Assembly: GCA_030278955.1 (NCBI GenBank)
Contig: JAOANR010000015.1
Location: 37,728,487-37,792,486 of the forward strand
Direction of reading: 5' to 3'
DNA length: 64,000 bases
Origin: Hygrophila difformis
Taxonomy: Eukaryota > Streptophyta > Magnoliopsida > Lamiales > Acanthaceae
Of this stretch, positions 1 through 7,960 are shown piece by piece (position 1 is the stretch's first letter; each line of letters begins with the position of its first letter). The notes under the pieces are model-generated. The model was not told the origin of the DNA. It made no database searches and worked only from the letters and a program-made list of their open reading frames with translations. Position numbers and translations under genes: made by a program.

Positions 1-412
1 TAACAACAGTAAGCATAATAAAGAGAAATGGGGGTCAAATGACCCCAAAATGAAAATGAAAGCATTAAATCCATGGGGTGTGAGACCCATTTCATGATTT
101 TTGGGACACATTTCAAGAATATTCTCCCATTTTATTAGTGGGTTTGTTAATACCCATTATCTTGGATATTACAAAACCCTAAACACTAGTTTAAAACAAG
201 AAAACAAAATGTAAACTCTGGCTATCTAGGCTAAAACCGAAAACTAAAATAATCTAAACTACTGCTAGTGCATAAATTAAATAATACAAAAAAAAATAAA
301 CTAAGCTAACCTAACCTAAAAGAAAACTACCTACAAACTAAGCTCCCCACTTGCCTCCAAGAATGTGTTTCTGATTCCAAAAAAAAAGCTCTCGTCTCAA
401 GGGAATCACCTC

Positions 413-421
413 ATATTTATA
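413..421 (-). promoter_or_regulatory. LTR TATA box
   Basis: The minus strand reads TATAAATAT, about 30 bases before the GAGACGAGAG region that would start the LTR transcript. Equivalent TATA boxes lie at 37990 (plus) and 44501 (minus) in sister LTRs. Confidence 0.55.
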
Positions 422-464
422 GAAGTGAAACCCTAGGCCCATGGGCCTTGTCTGAAGCCCATTA

Positions 465-765
465 TGTCGCAAGACATCACACACATCACAACTCCTGGCG
501 CGGAACCACGTGGTGTGGCGCGGAATGAGATTGCATGTCGCAAAGCTTCACGACTGGGTCTTGGTCTTCAATTTGTGTAACTATGTCGCTATCCATGCCT
601 GTGTCACTAGGCAATGGATCGCGACCGGGGTACCACGACCGGGAACTGGGGACATGGCTTCTTCTTCATGCTGCATGTTGCATCGCCAAACCCTCCTGTG
701 TCGCGAGGCCATGGACCGCGACACAGGAGCATCCGCGACCGGTGTTCCTGGACTCACTGAATTGG
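465..765. repeat. TCGCG-type palindrome block in Athila LTR
   Basis: Repeated GTCGC/GCGAC words arranged as imperfect palindromes, for example CCTCCTGTGTCGCG at 691-704 facing CGCGACACAGGAG at 717-729. The layout matches the better preserved arrays at 38515-39090 and 33340-33705. It lies just upstream of the LTR TATA box. Confidence 0.6.
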
Positions 766-1017
766 GCCAGATGGGCCGAAATTGTTTTTTTTGTGGGATT
801 TTCTTTCTTTTCCCCATCTTTTGCATTCCTTTTTCTTTTCTTTTCTTTTTCTCATGTTTTTGGATTTTTCTAACATAAATGTGTAATAAAATTACACATT
901 TATGCATTTTTCATACCAGCTCAACATTTTTACAATTATGCATAAATCAGTCCAATTCAACTGCTTTCTTATTTAATATAAGACCGGAATGCGATCAAAT
1001 GCCCGTTTTCGACACGG

Positions 1018-1022
1018 AAATG
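1018..1022. repeat. Target-site duplication of element 1
   Basis: AAATG at 1018-1022 is repeated at 10651-10655. Removing element 1 restores a continuous Athila LTR, as seen in the uninterrupted copy near 45285-45300 (GACACGGAAATGGATTG). Confidence 0.95.
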
Positions 1023-1400
1023 TGTAACACCCGAGGAAAAAAACAAATTCAAATTGTTTTGAACTACGTCATGACTTGATCCCTTCACAGGGTACGTAGG
1101 CAGCTTAGAACTAATTTCTAAGTTCAGTCACGAAATAAATCACAAAATACATCACGAATTAGACCGCAAGGACGATAGGGGAAGTTGGAACCAATTTAGA
1201 CTAGGCCAATTAGGATACGGAAATGTTGCGAGCGATAAGCCGAACTCGCAACGAGATTAAGGAAAGGATTTCGGGCTAGAGACGACCCAAGGAATCGAGC
1301 TAACACGTAGAAAATCGATAGGGGAAAGCAAGGAAAGACCCGACGGAACACGCGGAGCCGAACCGGCCGGTCCGGCCGGCCCGCGCTGTCCGCGCGCCGC

Positions 1401-1417
1401 CGCGCGGCCACCGCGCG
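1401..1417. promoter_or_regulatory. GC box CGCGCGGCCACCGCGCG in LTR
   Basis: This 17-base word occurs here, in the right LTR (8339-8355), upstream of the antisense gene (7364-7380), and as its reverse complement in the LTR of element 4 (60847-60863). Position in U3 suggests a promoter-proximal element; function is inferred. Confidence 0.5.
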
Positions 1418-2797
1418 GCCAAGGGCGTCGCGACGCCAGGGCTGGCACGCGTGCTCCGCGCGGACAAAAGCTTAGGTGCGCGCCACCAGCGCGCCAGAGG
1501 TGCTGAAAGTGTAAACTTTCCTTCCATGGCGATTTTCTTGCCTAAATTAACATTCTCTTCGATGGTAAACGGATCCCAGCAGTAGGGAAGTGCATAAACT
1601 CGGTATTGGGCGCCCCCTACCCCTTATTTTCAGTAAACAAACCCTAGACACTCCATCTTCCTTCTCCAAGTTGAAAACTCCTTCGACACCACTTTCCGGC
1701 GAGTATTCCGGCGACGACAAGGCAAAAGGAACCAAGCCCTGCCCTCTAGACTCTTGCGATCGGAGAAGTTGGCCGTTCGTCGTGACCCTAGGACATCCGG
1801 AAACCCAATCCAGCGACCCTAACATCATTCTAAGTAAGTTAACACCTTACTCACAAATTTTTGCGGTTGTTTGTTGTTTAAATCTCGAGATATAGGCTTG
1901 TAACAAAAATCGGTTTTCAAAAAACCCTATTTTCGTCCAATTTTAAAGACTCGCCAAAAACTCGACCTTCGGGAATCCAAACCGAAAACTTTTCAACATA
2001 AAAGTTGTTCCTAACACCTTTATCTATCTTGTGTCCAAATTTCAGCCATTGACATTAAGTTTTGCTATCCCAATTTTCGCCATGAACTTTCTGTATTGAA
2101 CCGAACCGTTTAAATCTGTGACAGATTTCTTCATTCAACTTGATGCATGTTTTTCACCCATTTTTCGAATGATTTAACTTTGCATTTCTAAACAAAAGTT
2201 GTAGATAATTGTGTCTAGATTATGCCTACAAAATTTCACGAATTTTGGTGTTCGTTTGATATGTCAATCGGCCAAGTTTTTCGAACTGTTTTGAATTCGT
2301 TTTAAGGGCCGTGAGTATGCAGTGTGTCGCACACGATTTTTGAGTACCAAGAATTCATTATTTCCAAAAACTTAAAACATGAAAGTTGTTCCTTAATGTG
2401 TCGTGTAGTTACTGTAAAAATTTCACATCGATTGGTTTTGAAATGAATTTTTAATCGGCGTTATACAAACCTGTGACGGAAACAGTTTTTAAGACGTAAA
2501 TTATTCTTTGCAATAAACTCAAATTTCAACTCACTTCGGAACCTTATTTCCAAAAACTTAAAACATGAAAGTTGTTCGTGTGTGTGTTTTTGAGTTACTG
2601 GCCAAGTTTCAGAATTTTTGGAGGAAAAATGAATTTTAAATTAAGAAAGGCGTAAACTGCCTCGAATAGGATTTTTCGAACTTGAGAAAACTCGAACTAT
2701 GAAAACGCGATATCGATCTTTTGATAACTTTGAAATACGAACTTTCGAAAAATCCCGTTCACTAGGCTGAGCCGATCTTCATACTATCATTATCTTT

Positions 2798-3047
2798 GAG
2801 ACTGCCTCGTTAGTGGTCTCCTTACTATCTGAGATTGCCTCGTTAGTGATCTCGCGCGCTGTATTTGTGGACTGCCTCGTTAGTGGTCCTACCATCTTTG
2901 TGGATCGCCTCGTTAGTGGTCCTACTATCTTTGTGGATCGCCTCGTTAGTGGTCCTACTATCTTTGAGACTGCCTCGTTAGTGGTCTCCCATTGTTTGGA
3001 CTGCCTCGTTAGTGGTCCTATGTTGAGATTGCCTCGTTAGTGATCTC
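2798..3047 (+). repeat. Array of eight hairpins with constant loop (left LTR)
   Basis: Eight units with loop GCCTCGTTAGTG, each flanked by 4-5 complementary bases: GAGAC/GTCTC (2798, 2966), GAGAT/ATCTC (2831, 3025), GGAC/GTCC (2869, 2998), GGAT/GTCC (2902, 2935). The arms change between units but stay complementary. Confidence 0.85.
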
Positions 3048-3711
3048 CCGGTATGGTGTCCTCTTCTTAGTTTACGGGATGAAAAGTAAAAGACTCGTGT
3101 GAGTGTTTCATTATGCTTAAATCGTATTTATCCTGTCTTTAATTACGTAATTAAATTTTATGCATCTTAAATTATGCTTTAAATTTCGCTTTTTAAATTA
3201 AGTTCTTTAACCATAATTTTCCGCTGCTAATAAATCATGTACTTTTAAATTCTCGTACGATAAGCGAAATCTTTAGTTTAAACACTTGTAAACCCTTTTA
3301 TTTGTTAGTTAGGGATTAACTTACTCAGTATATTTTTATACTGACAACCGTTGTCATTTTTCTTTTACAGAGTATGTCGAGTGACGCATACGCATGCACT
3401 TGGGGGAAATTATTTATGAACATTTTAAATTTCTGCATCGTACTATTTGACCGGGTCTGTTAAACCCGAGGATGTGGCCATGTTGGCCGTTATTTTACTT
3501 TCCGCTGCACTTCCTTTATTTATTTTCCGCACGTGATAATTTTTACTATCGTACTAAGTATTATAAATTTCCGGACTATATCTTGAAATGTTTTAAATCT
3601 TTTACATACCCACAAGCCTTGCGTTTCCTTAGCGAGCTCGGGAAGCCGTGTCTTGCTAGGGGAATGCGGCGGTGACACCTCGGCCTGGGTTATCATATCC
3701 GGGGTGTTACA

Positions 3712-4044
3712 AGTTGGTATCAGAGCCCGGAAAATTTTAAAGCTACTACTATTATTTTAAACCAATATTTTAAGCCCAAGTGTTATTTCCTTTAAATTAT
3801 TTATTTGACTACTAGTACTATTTTTAGCCCAAAAATCTATAATCCTTTTTACATAGCCCAAATCTTAGCCCAAGAAATATTAAATTTTGGCCCACTATAG
3901 AGGCCCAACCTTTAGCAATATTATTTTAAACTAAATTTTATGGGGAAGGGACTTGCACTTGCATGTTGCATATAGAACTAAATTTATGCATATCTTAACC
4001 TTGCCTGAAAAACCTCTAACTCTAACCTCCCTTGTTGACATTAG
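3712..4044 (+). other. Primer-binding site and leader of element 1
   Basis: TGGTATCAGAGC at 3715-3726 is the site complementary to the 3' end of plant initiator tRNA-Met. The leader that follows has about six GCCCA words between 3771 and 3910 (TGGGCY on the other strand, the plant site-II motif), an array shared with the leader of element 3. A CATTAG just before the ATG at 4045 could be a splice acceptor. Confidence 0.85.
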
Positions 4045-4443
4045 ATGGCCGAGCCCAACGCGAACATGGTCAATTTGATGGTGAAATTAATGAACGCATA
4101 CCTTGAGGGCCAACAGCACATCAATTACTTCAAAACGCGGGTAGGACAGTTGGAGGGTAACCTGGCCCATTTGGGTCACCTTAGGGAAACGGACCATCAC
4201 CACATAACCCAGCTGCAGGAGCAAGTCACACACCTCCAAGCCCAAGTGGCCCAGCTCCAAGACAAGGGAGATGATTTGGAGGAGCAGATAGAGACCATAG
4301 GCTGGGAACTGACTAACCTGGCCCAGGACGTGGACGGAGCGGTCCTTCAGAACCCGGGGCCTGCTCCCAATGTCGCCATACCCATCGATGTGTCGAGCGA
4401 TGAGGATGATCCCATCAAGGTCGAGCCTGCCCATTCGTTTTAG
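4045..4443 (+). CDS. Coiled-coil leader ORF of element 1
   Basis: A 132-residue protein beginning with ATG, the first ORF after the primer-binding site. Residues about 20-105 form a heptad-like coiled coil rich in Leu, Gln and His (LGHLRETDHHHITQLQ). The tail holds IPIDVSSDEDD (112-122), which resembles a SUMO-interacting motif, followed by IKVE (124-127), a match to the sumoylation consensus. The ORF at 63731 in element 4 is clearly homologous (LREADHHRINQLE), so this is a conserved product of the family rather than chance. There is no zinc knuckle and it is not the gag seen at 16761-17879. Function unknown; oligomerisation and nuclear targeting are guesses. Confidence 0.7.
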   Translation: MAEPNANMVNLMVKLMNAYLEGQQHINYFKTRVGQLEGNLAHLGHLRETDHHHITQLQEQVTHLQAQVAQLQDKGDDLEEQIETIGWELTNLAQDVDGAVLQNPGPAPNVAIPIDVSSDEDDPIKVEPAHSF

Positions 4444-5237
4444 ATCTAGTGATCCAGCTATGCATTATTAGTATACTTTCCCTTTCGTACTATTAGCAGC
4501 GCACCTATTTCTATTTCGAACGCTTGTAACCCAAATTTAATTCTTGAATAATAAAAATACAAGCCTATTTAAATTTACTCCATGCATTTCATTTAGTTCT
4601 TTAACTACCATAATCAAGGAGGGAAATCTAAAAAAATAAAAAAAAAATAAAAAAATAAAAAAATAAAAAAAAATAAAAATAATAATAATAATAATAAATG
4701 AAAATAAAAATGTAATAATAATAATAATACTGGAAATAATATAATAATAAAGATAATAATAAAATATATACAATACGTAAATATGTACATATAAATAAAT
4801 AAATTCCAACAACCTTTACAAGAAAACCCTGATAAATTGATACCTATTAAAAGACTAATCTTCTTGCAAGCAGCTGTTCATTTAACATATAAACTCTACC
4901 CCTTATGTCTCATCACACTAGTTTATCTAAGTTCCTTGAAGCGGTTTAGCCAAGCAACAGTGCAAGTATTGTTGGGCAACCCACACACATGTAGATACGA
5001 TAGGAAGGTAGCAGTAAATCCAGAACATTTCAAACCATAAAATGGACAGAACAATTAAACCATGGTTCTAAAACAACAGCAAACAACTAACACATGTCAA
5101 GCACCCAACTAAGCAATAACATAACGAAAATATAAATCACGAATCCCAGGCAACAGCAACGTCCTCATAAGGAGGAAACTAAACAAAGTACGTCTAAATG
5201 CAAAACCTAAACGAAAACACGAAACCAAAAGGAGACA
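4444..5237. repeat. Non-coding stretch with AT-rich microsatellite
   Basis: Bases about 4628-4805 are nearly pure A/T with AAT and AAAAT runs. The rest (4820-5237) is ordinary sequence containing the presumed 3' UTR of the antisense gene. No ORF is supported. Confidence 0.6.
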
Positions 5238-6572
5238 TCACTGGTCAGGAGGCGGGAACTGTCGGCGCATGTAGTCGTCCATCTGCCGCACATAGGCGTA
5301 CATGTCGGACATAGTAGCCTGCTGCTGAGCCTGCCTCGTAGCAAACGAGTCCATGCGGGTCTGATAGAGGTCCAACCTAGCGTCGAGGGCGTCATAACGA
5401 GCCTGCCCAGCTGCAAACCCGGCGTCCATACCGACCCGCATCTCCTGCATCATCTGCAGCATCTGAATCATCTCCTGCCCCTGAGGTGCCACGGCAGGAG
5501 GTGCCCCAGCAGGAGGTGGAACCACTGGAGGAGGGGGTGGCTGCTCCGGTGGTACAACGAGGATCAGGCCGCCGTCATCAGGCTGCGGGCGAAGTACAGC
5601 ACGTGGAGCCCCACGACGTAAGGCGCTACGCCTCTCAGCATAAGACGGAATACGGTAGCAACGGCCAGGTGCTAGGTCGTACGGATCTGTCTCCGGTGTA
5701 GTGCGAATCCCCTGTGCCGCGCACAACCCACAGATGAGGTGAACATGGGTAATCACCCTGCTCCCTCGTCCTCTGCGCATACCCCGCAAGTTGTCCTCGA
5801 TGCAAGCCCCTACATTCACCCTACCGTCCCGCGCGATGAAGCAAATGGTCTCGTAGACGTGGTCCAAGACAATGTGGCTCCGGGACATCGGCCGGACACG
5901 CCCGAACCATAGCTGAGCGAGCTCTCGCCAAGGGGAGTCCATCGACGTCAAACGAAGCTCATGACTGTGCTCGAACGCAGGAGGCACTAGGGTGCATAAG
6001 GTGTTCCACGCAGGAGCAAGAACGCGCCCCTCAGGCTGGGGCCGGAACACGCCATCGTCGGGCAAGCCAAAATAGACGTTGATCGCCCGAGCACTGAAGT
6101 CGAGATAGCGACCACGGACCCATACTCGGGATAGATCGTCACCCTCCCCGAGACCGCCGATGTTGGCAATAACCTCCATAGCCAAATAACCGGAGGCGAC
6201 GCCCTCGGGGTGACGTGCCAGACCGGTCCACTGTAAGTACTCCAAGACCGCACTGACCCTGTCATCGCCCATATGAAGAGGATATATGCCTCTCTTAGGG
6301 ACGTAAGACCTGTTTCGACGAAGCTCGTCGAAATAAAAGTCCTGGGCAGCCCTCGTCCTAAACCGGAACCTGTCATGCCGGTGAGGACGCACCTCGTCCG
6401 GGAGGCCCCTGAGACGCGGGCCCCTCTGCACCTCATCCTCCTCAGACTCGCTCTCGTCGAAATCCGGCATCGCCGGAGCAGCATGACTGGGGCCAGCCTC
6501 ATCAGCAACCCGTCTCCTAGTCCTCGGAGGACACATGAGAGACGCCAAAACGACCCACAAAAAGAGCAACAT
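5238..6572 (-). CDS. Antisense PF20167-like gene inside element 1
   Basis: An intact 444-residue reading frame on the strand opposite to element 1. The start chosen is the ATG at 6572, directly after a splice acceptor (TTGCAG); an alternative ATG is at 6536. The N-terminal part is basic/acidic and disordered. The core contains VWVRGRYLDFSARAINVYFG, HIVLDHVYETICFIARDG and THVHLICGLCAAQGI, the pattern of the 'putative plant transposon protein' domain family (PF20167-like). A proline-rich linker (about residues 340-370) leads to a C-terminal helical, coiled-coil region rich in Met, Gln and Asp. It resembles the broken gene at 12260-31713 in Athila element I, including the coiled-coil tail. Family members have no known catalytic role. 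The intact frame in a young element suggests recent selection or recent capture. Confidence 0.75.
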   Translation of the reverse strand: MLLFLWVVLASLMCPPRTRRRVADEAGPSHAAPAMPDFDESESEEDEVQRGPRLRGLPDEVRPHRHDRFRFRTRAAQDFYFDELRRNRSYVPKRGIYPLHMGDDRVSAVLEYLQWTGLARHPEGVASGYLAMEVIANIGGLGEGDDLSRVWVRGRYLDFSARAINVYFGLPDDGVFRPQPEGRVLAPAWNTLCTLVPPAFEHSHELRLTSMDSPWRELAQLWFGRVRPMSRSHIVLDHVYETICFIARDGRVNVGACIEDNLRGMRRGRGSRVITHVHLICGLCAAQGIRTTPETDPYDLAPGRCYRIPSYAERRSALRRGAPRAVLRPQPDDGGLILVVPPEQPPPPPVVPPPAGAPPAVAPQGQEMIQMLQMMQEMRVGMDAGFAAGQARYDALDARLDLYQTRMDSFATRQAQQQATMSDMYAYVRQMDDYMRRQFPPPDQ

Positions 6573-6573
6573 C

Positions 6574-7195
6574 CTGCAAGTTACCAAACACCAATTATAA
6601 GACTAAGTCCCACACAGAAGTCAAGCGAAAATACGAATAGGGCATTAATATATAATCCCAACGTGGATGTACCGTAAGAACAACAAATCCTACCGTTTAC
6701 TAAGACCAACCAGGAGGTGACCTAGACAAAGAATATGCTAAAACTAGTGCCTAAACCCTATGTGGCATTTCGTCGAACACGTTATGTGCACAATAAACCA
6801 AAACCTAAGTTACTAACAACACACGGAAATCGCCCACAGAACGAAACAATCATTCTAATAACAATACGGCAAATCCTACAGCACTAAACAACGAGGGAAC
6901 AAACCAATAATCACACCCCTATAGCAACCAAGCATCAATAACTTCATAGCCTTTCTAAGGATTCGAATTCAACAAGAATTTGCCAAAAACATAAACACAT
7001 TATAACATAAACATAGGCAAGGCAACAAGAGTAACAACAATTGCCACACACACTTGCTAAATTGCACAAATCAAGCCTAAAAATCATAAACCCCCAATTT
7101 TTGTACACAAACCCTAATTTCCTAAATCTCTTCACAAATCGAATCATTCAAAACATAAAAGTTGAAATTAGGAAGTGGGTTTAGTAGAATCGTAC
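6574..7195 (-). other. Probable intron of the antisense gene
   Basis: On the minus strand CCAG|GTACGA (donor, GT at 7195-7194) and TTTGGTAACTTGCAG (acceptor, AG at 6575-6574) bound a 622-base AT-rich stretch with no ORF. The intron is in the 5' UTR or just before the first codon. Confidence 0.6.
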
Positions 7196-7400
7196 CTGGA
7201 TGAGTGAAATTGAAGTCGAAATCGAGCAAAAGGGAAGGTAACTCGCCGGATTTAGAGAGAATTGGGGGTGTATTCTCGGATGGGAAATGGAGGAAGTGGC
7301 TCGCGCGGAGCGCGAGCCCTATTTTTTTCGAACAGGGGTTGCCGCGCGCTCCCCGCGCGCCAACGCGCGGCCACCGCGCGAGACCCGGGTGGAGTTTTAT
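7196..7400 (-). promoter_or_regulatory. 5' UTR and GC-rich promoter region of the antisense gene
   Basis: Upstream of the donor is a C/T-rich leader (7197-7280), then a CGCG-rich block (7300-7400) that includes the 17-base GC box of the LTRs (7364-7380). No TATA box is evident. The similarity to LTR U3 suggests a promoter of the same kind. Confidence 0.4.
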
Positions 7401-7940
7401 CTTTCCTGTTCTGCTCAATCTCTTTCGCTATACGCTCCTCGCTGAACCCGGGCATACATTGACAGGGAAATACGTCGACAAGGAGCATCGCCTGGCATTA
7501 TTCCGGGCAAGGACGGCGGAATTGCCTCGCGCCCTCCTTTCGCATGACTACAGGAAACCCCCGGGACGTAAATACCTAGGGACCCTAAGAAACTCCGTAG
7601 GGAAATGAGAACGGCATGTTAACTAACGACCCCACCACCGTTTGCTCGTGACCACAATGTGTTCCACGACCCCCAACTAAAGAAGTATGTGCCCGACACG
7701 TCGCATGTACTCCAACCGGACGTAATCGAATTGGATGATGACTTGACCTAGGAAGAAACCCCGGTGCAAATACTCGACTACAAGGAAAGGGTGACAAGGA
7801 ATAAAACTGTAAAGATGGTCAAGGTCCTGTGGTCCAACCACGAGACGGAGACGGCAACCTGGGAATTGGAAGCCGACATGAGGCAACGTTACCCTACCAT
7901 CTTCCAAGACGACCCGACCACAGTTATGGGGACATAACTG
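7401..7940 (+). pseudogene. Integrase tail with chromodomain, remnant of pol
   Basis: From about 7650 one frame reads phrases typical of the chromovirus integrase C-terminus: QLKKYVPDTSHVL, EETPVQILDYKERVTRNKT, KVLWSNHETETATWELE, MRQRYPTIF, ending in a TAA at 7934-7936. The second half is a chromodomain, which in this clade guides integration to heterochromatin. A TAG at 7749-7751 interrupts the frame and everything upstream in pol is missing. A frame remnant at 7441-7620 is too degraded to assign. Confidence 0.8.
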
Positions 7941-7960
7941 TATTCTTAAGGGGGGGAGGA
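7921..7960 (+). other. Conserved stem-loop and polypurine tract of element 1
   Basis: CAGTTATG GGGA CATAACTG (7921-7940) is a perfect 8-bp stem with a 4-base loop spanning the pol stop codon. AAGGGGGGGAGGA (7948-7960) is the polypurine tract directly before the right LTR. The same stem-loop lies beside fossil tracts at 16740-16759 and 26662-26681. Confidence 0.85.

Larger units (their letters stand above)
1..1022 (-). mobile_element. Athila-like 3' LTR, left fragment
   Basis: Read on the minus strand this is the body of a long LTR whose first bases (TGTTGATAATGGCC) lie at 10692 and below. Chromovirus element 1 sits inside it, so the LTR is 1-1022 plus 10656-10692. It contains a TATA box, a block of TCGCG-rich palindromes and a polypurine-rich stretch (810-860). 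The same order of landmarks is found in the LTRs at 36441-40505 and 40611-45329. The far end lies left of the window. Assignment to an Athila-type element rests on homology to the LTR beside the gag-pol at 50334-56186. Confidence 0.75.
1023..3711 (+). mobile_element. 5' LTR of element 1
   Basis: 2689 bases, TGTAACACCC...GGGGTGTTACA. It holds a very GC-rich stretch (1360-1480), three or more spaced copies of a 'cttaaaacatgaaagttgtt' type phrase (1990-2600) and the hairpin array at 2798-3047. No convincing TATA box was found. Confidence 0.93.

Noticed and set aside
1590..1895. 101-residue ORF in the element 1 LTR (copy at 8528-8833)
   Set aside because: It is conserved between the two LTRs only because the LTRs are near identical. 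No family or start context supports it.
2798..3047. CRISPR-like array (constant units with variable spacers)
   Set aside because: The DNA is a plant LTR; the units are 12-13-base loops with covarying arms, spacers are short and irregular, and no cas genes exist.
3715..3726. tRNA gene fragments at TGGTATCAGAGC and TGGCGCCGTTGCCGGGG sites
   Set aside because: Only the primer-complementary ends are present, next to LTR edges. No cloverleaf is found.
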